A stretch of 64,000 bases of DNA, from NCBI GenBank assembly GCA_023935145.1, contig CM043703.1, forward strand, positions 25,009,727 through 25,073,726. Reading direction: 5' to 3'. The notes beneath the pieces are model-generated. The model ran no database searches and was not told the origin of the DNA. It saw only the letters and a program-made list of their open reading frames with translations. The stretch comes from Bretschneidera sinensis. Its lineage: Eukaryota > Streptophyta > Magnoliopsida > Brassicales > Akaniaceae. The position numbers and the translations under genes are program-made. Positions within the stretch are counted from its first letter, which is position 1; the number at the start of each line of letters is the position of its first letter. Shown here one piece after another: positions 52,204 to 61,976 of this stretch.

Positions 52204-53260
52204 GTCAGCTTCAACACCAGAGTGCACAAATCTAAGGGGATTCTTGATTACATTCATTCAAAACTTTCGGGACCTACAAGAACACCAACACAGGGAGGTA
52301 ACATTTACTTTCTGTCTTTAATTGATGATTATTCAAGAAGAGTGTGAGTTTATTTGCTTAGAAATAAATTGGATGCCTTGAATAAATTTGTTGTATGGAA
52401 GAAGTTGCTGGAAACTCAAACGGGTAGGGTAGTTAAGGCTTTACAAACCAATAATGGCTTAGAATTTTGCAATAAGGATTTTGATAAATTCTATGAATTA
52501 AATGGCATTCTAAGGCATAGGATGGTTGTAAAAACACCTCAGCAAAATGGAGTTGCTGAAAGGATGAATAGAACCCTTATGGAAAAGGTTAAGTGCATGC
52601 TAATAGGATCCGGTTTACCAAAATATTTTTGGGGAGAAGCTATGGCTACAGCTGCATACTAGGTAAATAGATCACCCTCTAGAGCTTTAGAGCTCAAGAC
52701 TCCCATGGAGATGTGGAGTGGAAAACCCCATGAATTAAACAACCCTAGGACTTTTGGGTGTGCTGCATATGCACATCAAAAGAAGGATAAACTTCGCCCT
52801 AGATCTAGAAAATGTGTATTTCTAGGATATGGTGATGGAGTTAAGGGATATAGGTTGTGGTCCTCAGAAAAGAAGGGTATGAAACTGATTATAAGTAGGG
52901 ATGTTGTTTTTAATGAATTATTATTTCCCTACTTGGAGAAAACTAACCCTGCAGGGGCTAGTGAGCAAACCAGTCTGGAAGTTGTGGAGCATCGCATCAA
53001 GGAGAACTCGGTTCAGGTAGAGCAGAGGAGGTAAGAGGGTTCAGACTAGGTAGAGCCCTTAGATGAAAGCCAAGCTCAAGAAACTCAAAAAGAGGCCAAA
53101 CAAGAAGAGGTTGATGCAGCAAGTCGGAATGACTACCAGCTCACAAGAGACCGAGAAAGGAGGGTGGTTAGACCACCTTTGAGATATGGGTTTGTGGATG
53201 CTAATGTAGCAGCTCCTTGGATAAAATGAGAGGTTGAACCAAAAAACTTACACGGATACC
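52204..53260 (+). pseudogene. Copia-2 integrase
   Basis: First catalytic Asp in FLSLIDDYSRRV (about 52312-52347), followed by TGA where Trp is expected. 52354-52662 reads TNNGLEFCNKDFDKFYELNG and TPQQNGVAERMNRTLMEK with the catalytic Glu; the second Asp (TDNG) is Asn. After a TAG at 52660-52662, 52705-53034 gives EMWSGKPHELNNPRTFGCAA and FLGYGDGVKGYRLW. Joins element DNA to the chromosome in active relatives. Confidence 0.9.
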
Positions 53261-54110
53261 GTGGAGTGTAAGGATTTGTCAAAGTGGCAGCTGGCTATAG
53301 AGGAAGAAATGGATTCTTTGATGAAGAAAAACTCTTAGGAGTAGGGGCCCAAACCTAAAAAACAGAGAGTTGTGGATTGTAGATGGCTCTACAAGATCAA
53401 AGAAGGGAATACTCTAGGGGATGAAGTCCGATATAAAGCTAGGTTGGTGGTGAAGGGGTTTACACAAAAAGAAGGCATAGATTTCACCGAAATCTTCTCA
53501 CCAGTTGTGAAGTACAAGATGATATGGATAGTGTTAGCATTGGTGGTCCAATTTGATTGGGAAATCGAGCAAATGGATGTGAAGACATCGTTCTTACATG
53601 GAGAGCTCGATGAGACCATTTTCATGAGATAACCCGAAGGCTCTGAGGAAAGAAGGCAGGGAGAGTTAATGTACAAATTGAAGAAATCTCTCTATGGCCT
53701 GAAGCAATCACCTCAACAATAGAATAAGAGGTTTGATTCCTTTATAATCAGCTTGGGTTTCATGAGGAGCTACTATCATTCGTGCTTGTACTATAAGGGG
53801 CAGAAGGTTGAGGAAGTGGTGATCATCCTCATCTATGTTGATGATATGTTACTGGTTGGGAGCAGCATGGAGAGGATAAAGAAATTGAAGGCTCAACTCA
53901 ATGAGGAGTTTGAGATGAAGGATCTTGGCCATGCACAAAAGATCCTTAGGATGAGTATCATCCGAGAAAGGGAGAGAAACAGATTGAAGATATCTCAAAC
54001 TTCCTATATAGAGAAGATGATATCTAAATTCTCTATGGAAGATAACAAACCAGTAAAGGTTCCCCTTGCTGGTCATTTCAAGTTCTCCAGTGATCAATGT
54101 CCAAGATAGG
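53261..54110 (+). pseudogene. Copia-2 reverse transcriptase
   Basis: 53372-53632 reads DCRWLYKIKEGNTLGDEVRY, FTQKEGIDFTEIFSPVVK and QMDVKTSFLHGELDETIFM, then TAA, then YKLKKSLYGLKQSPQQ with a TAG, and 53753-54109 with VVIILIYVDDMLLVGSSMER, the intact YVDD active site. At least three stops or frame changes. Complete in domain content. Confidence 0.9.
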
Positions 54111-54800
54111 AGACGAAGAAGAAGGAAATGGAGAAAGTCCCTTACTCTAGTGCGGTTGGTTCTGTTATGTTCACCATGGTAAGCACTAGACCTGACATTA
54201 CTTATGCAATGAATGTTCTTAGCAGGTTTATGAGTAATCCCGAAAAGGAGCATTGGCTTAGGATGAAGTGGTTGCTAAGGTACTTGAAGGGAAGCCCAGA
54301 AGTAGGGCTGGTTTATGAGAAGAGAGGTAAGTCCATCTGCCTTGAGGGTTTTGTGGATTCGAACTATGGAGCATATTAGGATAAAAGGAGATCGATTACC
54401 TCCTACTTCTTCAACTTAAATGGATGTGGTGTAAGTTGGAAGGATTAGTTGCAATCAGTGGTAGCACTCTCAACAACCGAGGTTGAGTACATAGCGGCTA
54501 CGGAGGCCATTAAAGAGGCTATGTGGTGCAAAGGGTTGCTTGAAGAGTTGAAGGTACTGGATGAGCAGGTTGTGGTATTTTCGGATAGTCAAAGTGCATT
54601 GCACTTGTGTAAGAATCTGGTGTTCCATGAGAGGACAAAACACGTGGATGTTCGGTATCATTTCATTTGAGAAAATGTTACGAAAGGATGCATCCATGTG
54701 GGCAATGTAGCCACGGAAGAAAATCTTGCGGATTTAAGTACTAAAGTTCTACCTCTAAGTAAGTTCAATCATTTCCTTGGACTACTTAGGATTGGAGTTG
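54111..54800 (+). pseudogene. Copia-2 RNase H
   Basis: 54128-54379 reads VPYSSAVGSVMFTMVSTRPD and YLKGSPEVGLVYEKRGK; 54449-54670 reads VALSTTEVEYIAATEAIKEA and VVVFSDSQSALHLCKNLVFH, HERTKHVDVRYHFI. Stops at about 54376 and 54445-54448. The E and D of the active site (TEVEY, SDSQSA) are kept. Confidence 0.88.
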
Positions 54801-54870
54801 GTTAATTGATGACTCAAGACGAGTTTGGATCCCGAAGCTCTCTGCAAAAATGGTTTGGTTTAAACACTTG

Positions 54871-54885
54871 AAAAAAGGTAGAGAT
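54871..54885 (+). other. Copia-2 polypurine tract
   Basis: AAAAAAGGTAGAGAT directly before the 3' LTR, matching that of Copia-1. Confidence 0.82.
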
Positions 54886-55889
54886 TGTTGGTATTTGTCT
54901 AAGGTTTACACATGTCAAAACATGGTTCAAAGATGGTTAAAGTCTAAAACAAGGTTGGAGGATTAAATTTCAGCAAGTTAAAGGACTGAACACATGTGTG
55001 CATCACTTTGGAGCAAGGTAAGGGTAAGCGCACTAGTGTGTGCACTTCTGCACACAAGCTGAAGGTGTGTGCGCACTACAAGTGATGACCAGCACCGCAC
55101 CACGCACAGCCCAATACCACACCATCTAGAATGCATGCCTCCTGAAGTGCCCCAGCACTGCACTGCCCACCAGCGGCGTACCACCCAAAAAGTGTGCAAA
55201 GGGACTCTGCCCAGCACCGCACCGCGCCCTGTTGAGCACCTAGGCGCTAGGCAAAGTAAAGCACACATGGACAGCCTGTTTTAACCCTCTCTTAGGTGCG
55301 TGCGTGAAAGGTTGAAATGCACAGCACCACTTAGGAGTGATGGAGGGCCATGATTAAGTGGTAATCATGATCAAAGGGTGAGGATTGAATCTCAAGAATG
55401 ACCAAGAAGTGGGTGGCTATAAAAGGGGTTTCCTAGCCTCTTTTTCACACATAAAACAACACAAGTTTGTGACATACTTTGAGATCAATTGTAATACAAG
55501 ATAGAATTATGTGAGAGTGTAAAGATCAAACACAAGAGGGACTCATTGTAGTGAGGCTGCTTATAAAGAGAGAGAAGTCTAGATTAGATAGAGAGCATTG
55601 TTAGTTCTTATCTTCTTCCTTTCTTCTCTTCTTGGTTTCTTCAAGAACTTGAGCTTCTTGAAAAGGGTTGCTATATTTGTAAAGAACCATTGATTTAGTG
55701 CAGAGAGTTTAGAGGAACTCACGGGGACGTAGGCACATTGCCGAACCTCAATAACAAATTGCTTGTCTTCTTTCTTTCTTTGATTTTCTGTTCTTGTCTT
55801 TGACTGCTGTATTTCTTTCTACAAGTCATTCTAGACTTGGGTGTTTGGAAGATCACCACCTGGGCATCTTGTCAAGGTGATTTCCAACA
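54886..55889 (+). repeat. Copia-2 3' LTR
   Basis: 1004 bp, direct repeat of 49531-50528. Ends GATTTCCAACA, then the CAAGC duplication and the D frame. Confidence 0.95.
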
Positions 55890-55894
55890 CAAGC

Positions 55895-56520
55895 TTTCTG
55901 AAAGATATTGAACAGGATAAGCAATTTTCTGATATTTTTGACATGCTTTCTAAAGTGAATATTAATTTTCCTCTTTTGGATGTTATCAGGAATGTGCCAT
56001 CATATGCGAAATTCTTTAAGGAACTTAACACCAAAAAAAGAAAATATGAGAAAAACGAGAAAGTGATGGTGTCAGAAGTTGCTAGTGCGGTGCTCCAACA
56101 AAGCTTGCCACCTAAGCTGAAAGATCCTAGAAGTTTCATCATCAACATCACAATGGGAAACAAGAAGGTCGCCAAAGCAATGCTAGACTTCAGAGCAAGT
56201 ATAAATCTCATGCCATATTCGATATACTTGTAACTAGGTTTAGGGGAGCTTATGTTAACAACTATGTCCCTTCAACTCGCTGACAGGTCAGTTAAATATC
56301 CCAAGGGAATGTTTGAGGATATAATGGCACAGGTAGACAAAGTGATTGTGCCTGTGGATTTCGTGGTATTAGAGATGGAAGGAACTCCATCTAAGGACAA
56401 GAAACACATAATTCTTCTTGGTAGACTATTTATGGCCCCAACCAAGACTATTATTGATGTCCATAATGGGAGGTTAAAGATGATAGTCTTGGGAGAGACT
56501 GAACAATTTAAAAGGGTTTG
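55895..56520 (+). pseudogene. Element D aspartic protease
   Basis: FLKDIEQDKQFSDIFDMLSK and VNINFPLLDVIRNVPSYAKF lead to AMLDFRASINLMPYSIYL, where D-F-R replaces the usual D-L-G (catalytic Asp kept, Gly lost). A TAA at 56231-56233 follows. 56252-56521 has QLADRSVKYPKGMFEDIMAQ and IILLGRLFMAPTKTIIDV. The frame joins gag before the Copia-2 insertion at CAAGC. Confidence 0.85.
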
Positions 56521-57680
56521 ATTCTCTAACCACTCATTCTATTTCTACTAACGATGAGTGTTCTTTTATTGATTGTATGGACTCACTTGTTTATGACACT
56601 TATTTGCAGATAGAAATAGAGGACAAGCTTGAAGTTGCTCTTACAACTGAGAGAGTAGAGGAAACACTAGAAGGGGAGACTAAAGGGTATTATGATATGT
56701 TAGATAGTGCGATACCAGTGTCACCTCAAGAAGAATCTAGCAAACCTTTAGAATTTCTAAGTTCCCTACCTAGGGAAGATACTACTCCACCTAAGCTTGA
56801 ACTTAAAGAGTTACCTAAGCACCTTAAGTACATATTTCTGGGAGAGGGAGGCACATATCATGTGATTATTTCATCGACTTTGACCCAAACCCAAGAGGAG
56901 AGAGTTGTGAAGGAGCTTAGCAGATTTAGGAGAGCCATAGGATGAAGTATAAGTGAAATCAGGGGTATTAGTCCTGCTACATGTATGCATAAGATCATTT
57001 TAGAGGATGGTGCCAAACTTGTGAGAGAAGCTCAAAAGAGACTAAACCCTAACTTACAAGAGGTAGTGAAGAAAGAAATTTTAAAACTCCTACATGCAGG
57101 AGTTATCTACCCTATTTTAGATAGTAGGGTTAGTCCAGTTCATGTTGTGCCTAAGAAGTCTCAGATTACAGTGGTGAGAAACGAGAAGAATGAGCTGGTG
57201 CCCCCTAGGATGACTACAGGATGGAGAAGTGCATTGATTACAGGAAACTGAACTCAACTACTAGAAAGGATCATTTTTCGCTTTATTTTATTGATCAGAT
57301 ATTGGAAAAACTAGCAGGGCATGATTTTTATTATTTTTTTGATGGTCTTTCAGGTTACTACAACTCAATGGTAGGAGAGAAACGGTTGCTACAACTCAAT
57401 GAGTTAGAAGAGAATCGTGATGAAGCCTATGAGAATGCAAAGATCTACAAAGAACACACTAAGCGTTACCATGACCAAGGCCTCATCCATAAGTTTCTTT
57501 ATCCTGGAATGAAAGTTTTTTCGTTTAACACTCATTTTAAATTATTTTTGGGAAAATTGAATTCAAGATGGTGCAGACCGTTTTCGGTAGTCAACGTTTT
57601 TTCTTATGGAGTGGTAGAGGTGTTGATCCTGAAGACTCAAGTGACATTCAATGTCAACGGGCATCGTGTAAAGCTTTAAT
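56521..57680 (+). pseudogene. Element D pol with RT-to-integrase deletion
   Basis: Spacer frame 56577-56945 (PKLELKELPKHLKYIFLGEG) is followed after TGA by RT fingers (KIILEDGAKLVREAQKRLNP, VIYPILDSRVSPVHVVPKKS), a frameshift near 57221-57251, CIDYRKLNSTTRKDHFSLYF and DGLSGYY. Directly after this comes the integrase C-terminus: GEKRLLQLNELEENRDEAYE, HTKRYHDQ and GKLNSRWCRPFSVVNVFSYG. RT palm with the catalytic box, RNase H and most of integrase are gone. A 13-base repeat CTACAACTCAATG (57358-57370, 57389-57401) marks the junction. Confidence 0.87.
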
Positions 57681-57691
57681 TGGAAGGAGTC

Positions 57692-58388
57692 TATTGGAAA
57701 TCACCTTGACAAAATGCCCAAGTGGTGATCTTCCAAACACATAAGTCTAGAATGACTTGTAAAGAAAAGATACAACAACCAAAGCAAGAAAGAAGACAAG
57801 CAATTGTTATCGAGGTTTGGCAATAGCCTACGTCCCCATGAGTTCCTCCGAACTTTCTGCACTAAATCAATGGTTCTTATAATCATAACAACTCCTCTCC
57901 AAGAATCCACAAGTTCTTGAAGAAATAAAGAAGAGAACAAGAAAGTGATAAGGTTTTGAGATACCTTGGAACTTTCCCCCTTGGAAATTCCACTTACAAG
58001 TCCCTTGAATCCTCTTTCTATACTAATCTCTCTCTTTACAACCAGCCTCTCCAATGAGTCCCTCTTGTATGTCTGTGTCTTTGCACTCTCATACAATTCT
58101 CTTATTCACATGTTCTGTCATAATTGTTGTTGAGAATGAAGCTAGGTGACCCTTTATATAGTGCACCAACTTCTTGACCAATCTTAAGTGTCATTCTCCA
58201 TCCTTAGATCTTGATGACCAATCAACAATGGCCCTCCATCAATTCTAAGTGATGTTGTGCATTTTAACCTTACACCCATGCATCTAATAAGAGGCTGAAT
58301 CAAGTGGAATATGTGTGTCTCAGTGTGCCTAGCGGCTAGGCACTGAACAGGGCATGCTGCGGCGCTAAGCAAAACACCATTTTCACCA
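57692..58388 (-). repeat. Truncated Copia LTR, inverted, interrupted by G
   Basis: Reverse-oriented relative of the Copia-1/2 LTR: starts TATTGGAAATCACCTTG (TG changed to TA), TATA near 58154-58160, GGGCATGCTGCGGCGC near 58350. It stops at about 58388, within the part equivalent to 12110 of Copia-1, exactly where the G LTR starts. The remainder may lie beyond G. Whether it is a solo LTR or a full element cannot be told. Confidence 0.78.
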
Positions 58389-59834
58389 TGATAACTCTGA
58401 ATAAATCATGTTATTATACTGCTTTTAGGCATGTTTTTGGTGTTGATCTTAAGCATTAGAATTATGTTGCATGTGTTTTTAGCAATTTGAGTTTAGTTTA
58501 TCTTATTTTACTAATAAGTTGTTTTTAGTTGATTTATCAAATGCTAAGTCATGGAAATTTATTGTGCAGACACTTGCTAGAGCGCTGGAGAGCACTGGAA
58601 GGCCAAAATGCACAGAGAGGACAGAAACTCAAGGCTGCAGTGCCAGGATTTTGGCACTGCAGCGCTGGTAGCTGACACAGAGAGAGGATTTGGGCAGAAA
58701 GTTGGCACTGCAGCGCCAGAAAGTTGGAGCTGCAGCGCCAGAATTAGGGTTTTTTATGTCTTGGCGCCGCAGCGCTGGGATGTTGGCGCTGCAGCACCAG
58801 CCCGTGAATTTTGAATGTTATAAATTAAAACCCTAGCTGAACAAGAAGAGGAGACGGCCGTAGAAGAAGAAAACAGAATTTAGAGAAGAGGAGAAGCCAA
58901 ATGAGAGTTGGAGACACTCCGGGAGGCTACGCATCAAGCTTTTAAATCATTCTTCTCCGGTTTTGTATTATTCTTATCTATCTATGTTGATGTTTTATAA
59001 TATGAACATGGTTTGTTTGAATATTATTATGGAGTAGATAATTTTGTGTTAAGGATAGATGGATCCTAAACCTATATCTTGAGTTGTTGTTTGGACAAGT
59101 GGAATTTAATGTGTTTTTCAAAGAGTGTGTTTTATTGTTCTTAATGCTTTTTATTATTTTGATTCCTTCCTTGGGCATGGTGATGTGTCGAATAGAGAAG
59201 CCATGCTTTTATGAATGGTTGAACTAATAAATATGATATTGGATTTTTATTTATGCAAAGACCAGGGTAAAACATGCCATGAATGGAATATAAGTAACCG
59301 AATAGGGATTCTAGGAAGTTCATGTGGTCCACTTAAATCTTAACCGAATAGGGAGATTTAACTGAAAGGAATCCATAAACACTTAATGCTTCTTAATTTG
59401 AATTAATCTAGAATAGATCTGGAATACGGATATTTAAAGTTAATGATTCTTGAGATTGTCGTTAGACTTGGAATATGGATAACCAATTTATGAGGGATTC
59501 TACCATCTTGAAAAACATAGTAAGTGAAACTTGTCCATTCAAAACTCTTGTCAATTATAGTTTAGGTGAAGTCGAGTCCGTAGCACGTTAGTTCATAAAA
59601 GTCTTCATTCCAAAGTTTGCAAGTCTTCCTTTATTTACTATTGCATTCTGTTTCTCCCTTTTAGTTAATTGTTACTAACCTTTTCTCCAACAATTATTCG
59701 TTTGCTCAAATAATAATAAGAGTAGAGTCATAATTTCTGTAGTATTTGCTCAGTCATCGTTGGGAATGATAATTACTCATCATTTTATTACTTGAACGAT
59801 TAGTGCACTTGGTAGTGTCAATTTCATCGCATCA
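58389..59834 (+). repeat. Element G 5' LTR
   Basis: Starts TGATAACTCTG, where the interrupted Copia LTR stops, and ends TTTCATCGCATCA. Length 1446 bp; only one copy visible. The array of GCTGCAGCGCCAG motifs and TATA lie in its first 450 bp. Confidence 0.75.
58627..58827 (+). promoter_or_regulatory. Element G U3 promoter: GGCGCTGCAGCGCCAG array and TATA box
   Basis: 58627-58803 has at least seven variants of the palindrome GGCGCTGCAGCGCC, such as GGCACTGCAGCGCTGG, GGCACTGCAGCGCCAG, GAGCTGCAGCGCCAG, GGCGCCGCAGCGCTGG and GGCGCTGCAGCACCAG. TTATAAATTAAAA follows at 58818-58830. Confidence 0.62.
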
Positions 59835-59840
59835 AGTTTT

Positions 59841-59858
59841 TGGCACCGTTGCCGGGGA
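59841..59858 (+). other. Element G primer-binding site
   Basis: TGGCACCGTTGCCGGGGA, one change from the complement of plant tRNA-Asp, six bases after the LTR. Confidence 0.9.
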
Positions 59859-59958
59859 TTAAAATAAAATATTACATTTATTGTGATTCTGCTAGTTAAT
59901 TTGAGAGTTTATTAATTTGGTTTTTAAGTCAATTTTGCAGGGGTTTTGTTACTAGTGC

Positions 59959-61581
59959 ATGACACGTACTAGTGGGAGAATACTTGCGGAATTGAATCCA
60001 GAGATTGAGCGCACTTTTCACGCTTTGAGAAAAGCAGCACCAGTAACAGTTGACACAATGGCAGAAGGAAACAATGCAGAGGTGCAACGTGCACTGTGGG
60101 ATTATGCCATACCAAAGATGGATGGTGTTGAATCTAGCATTCGGCGACCACCTATACAAGTGAACAATTTTGAAATTAAGCCTGCCATCATTCAGATGAT
60201 TCAGCATTCAGTACAATTTGGGGGCTTATCGCAAGAAGATCCAAATGTTCACTTGGCAAATTTCCTGGAAATTTGTGACACATTTAAGCATAACGGAGTA
60301 TCGGATGATGCAATTCGCTTAAGGCTTTTCCCATTTTCATTAAGGGATAAAGCAGAAAGCTGGTTGACTTCTTTGCCTACCAGATCTATAACAACATGGG
60401 CAGAATTGGCACATAAGTTTTTAGGGAAGTACTTCCCTCCTGCAAAAACTGCAAAGTTAAGTAATGAAATTACTGTATTTTTGCAGGTTGATCGAGAGTC
60501 ACTCTATGAGGCATGGGAGCGCTTTAAAGACCTGTTGAGAAGATGTCCTCATCACGAGTTGCCCACTTGGATGCAGGTACAAACTTTTTATAACGGTTTA
60601 ACTAGTACAACCCAAAACATGATTGATGCAGCTGCTGGTGGCACTATCATGAGAAAAACTCCAGAAGAAGCCATTGAATTACTAGAAGAAATGGCTACCA
60701 ACTCTTATCAATGGCCAATTGCAAGGTTACCTATCAACAGAGCCTCAGGATTGCACAATATAGATGATGTTATAGCTCTAGCAGCACAACTGGAGACTCT
60801 CAACAAGAAGATTGATGGATTTAATCCTAACTCACATTCAATATGTGAATTGTGTGGTGGTAGTGGCCATCACAGCAGTAGTTGTCAAGGTAATCAGTTT
60901 GCATATAATTCATCTGCTGAACAAGCTAATTTTGTTTCAAATTTTCATAGGCAGAACAATCCATACAGCAACACATATAATCCGGGATGGAGGAATCATC
61001 CAAACTTCTCGTGGAATCAAAGCAATGCAAAGCAACATCATCCTGAATATCCTCCTCAAGAAAAAAAGCCCAACTTGGAGGACATGATGGCCAAATTTTT
61101 AAGTACAGCAGAAACAAGATTCCAAAATCAAGAAGCATCCATAAAAAATATGGAAGTTCAAGTTAGTCAACTGGCTAACATAATTTCTGGACGTGCACAA
61201 GGTTCCCTCCCGAGCAACACAGAAAAGAATCCCAAGGAGGATGTCAAGGCCATAACACTAAGGAGCGGCACACAATTGGAAGAGCCACAACCTAAGGAAA
61301 TTACTCAGCAAGTTGGCGAGAAAGAAGAGACTGTGCAAGAGGAAAAACAAGTTTCAGCAAAGAAGTCTACTGGTAAAGGTTTGATTGATTCTAACTCTGA
61401 AACTAAATATATGCCACCTCTTCCTTATCCTCAGAAATTCCAAAAAGAAAAACTAGACAAACAGTTCTCAAAATTTTTAGAGATTTTCGAGAAGTTGCAT
61501 ATTAACATACCATTTGCAGAGGCATTAGCACAGATGCCTAGCTACACTAAATTTTTAAAGGAAATTTTGTCTAATAAATGA
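59959..61581 (+). CDS. Element G gag (capsid and nucleocapsid), 540 codons
   Basis: ATG 59959, MTRTSGRILAELNPEIERTF. Capsid core about residues 70-260: EIKPAIIQMIQHSVQFGGLS, LRLFPFSLRDKAESWLTSLP, FLGKYFPPAKTAKLSNEIT, FYNGLTSTTQNMIDAAAGGT. A perfect zinc knuckle CELCGGSGHHSSSC (CX2CX4HX4C) at about 294-307, NNPYSNTYNPGWRNHPNFSW at about 334-353, then a helical segment NQEASIKNMEVQVSQLANII and KDVKAITLRSGTQLEE-type linker leading to protease. It ends LSNK-stop where the protease leader should continue; a short loss there joins the frames. Uninterrupted and hence plausibly recent. Forms the particle and binds element RNA. Confidence 0.92.
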   Translation: MTRTSGRILAELNPEIERTFHALRKAAPVTVDTMAEGNNAEVQRALWDYAIPKMDGVESSIRRPPIQVNNFEIKPAIIQMIQHSVQFGGLSQEDPNVHLANFLEICDTFKHNGVSDDAIRLRLFPFSLRDKAESWLTSLPTRSITTWAELAHKFLGKYFPPAKTAKLSNEITVFLQVDRESLYEAWERFKDLLRRCPHHELPTWMQVQTFYNGLTSTTQNMIDAAAGGTIMRKTPEEAIELLEEMATNSYQWPIARLPINRASGLHNIDDVIALAAQLETLNKKIDGFNPNSHSICELCGGSGHHSSSCQGNQFAYNSSAEQANFVSNFHRQNNPYSNTYNPGWRNHPNFSWNQSNAKQHHPEYPPQEKKPNLEDMMAKFLSTAETRFQNQEASIKNMEVQVSQLANIISGRAQGSLPSNTEKNPKEDVKAITLRSGTQLEEPQPKEITQQVGEKEETVQEEKQVSAKKSTGKGLIDSNSETKYMPPLPYPQKFQKEKLDKQFSKFLEIFEKLHINIPFAEALAQMPSYTKFLKEILSNK

Positions 61582-61976
61582 AAGCTAGAGTGCAGCGCTA
61601 TACTGTAAAACAAGTTACCTCCAAAATTGAAAGATCCAAGGAGTTTTACTATACCTTGCACTTTGGGAAATTCATTTTTCGATAAAGTGTTATGTGACCT
61701 TGGTGCCATTATTAATCTTATGCCTCTTTCAATTTTCAGGAAACTTGGATTAGGAGAAGTCAAAACAACAACAGTGTCATTACAATTAGCTGATCGATCC
61801 ATTAAGAGACCACGGGGAATTATAGAAATATACTGGTAAAAGTTGATAAATTTATATTCCCTGTAGACTTCATTGTTCTTGACATAGAAGAGGATCGGGA
61901 GATACCTCTTATACTCGGACGTCTATTCCTTGCTACAGGGAGAGCCCTAATTGATGTACAACAAGGGAAATTAATT
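61582..61976 (+). pseudogene. Element G aspartic protease, disrupted
   Basis: 61627-61839 reads LPPKLKDPRSFTIPCTLGNS, VLCDLGAIINLMPLSIFRKL and QLADRSIKRPRGIIE. After a frameshift near 61832, FPVDFIVLDIEEDREIPLIL and GRPFLATGRALIDVQQGKL continue into the RT frame. D-L-G is intact. One stop (61579-61581) and one frameshift separate gag, protease and RT. Confidence 0.85.

Larger units (their letters stand above)
49531..55889 (+). mobile_element. Copia-2: Ty1/Copia element (Tork/Tnt1-like), nearly full length
   Basis: LTRs 49531-50528 and 54886-55889 (about 1 kb), TGTTGG...CCAACA, with perfect CAAGC duplications at 49526-49530 and 55890-55894. It has an iMet primer site, a gag-protease-integrase-RT-RNase H order, and a purine tract. 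All domains are present, unlike Copia-1, but several stops interrupt the frame, mostly explicable as C-to-T or G-to-A changes. Confidence 0.95.
46301..57691 (+). mobile_element. Element D: Athila/Tat-like element, plus strand, split by Copia-2
   Basis: 5' LTR 46301-47874, tRNA-Asp primer site 47881-47898, gag from about 48000, Copia-2 inserted at 49531-55889, protease 55895-56520, then a frame in which RT fingers are fused to the integrase C-terminus. At 57692 an inverted Copia LTR begins. The 3' LTR is not in the window. It was inserted in the gag of element E. The LTR belongs to the same family as solo LTR J. Confidence 0.88.
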
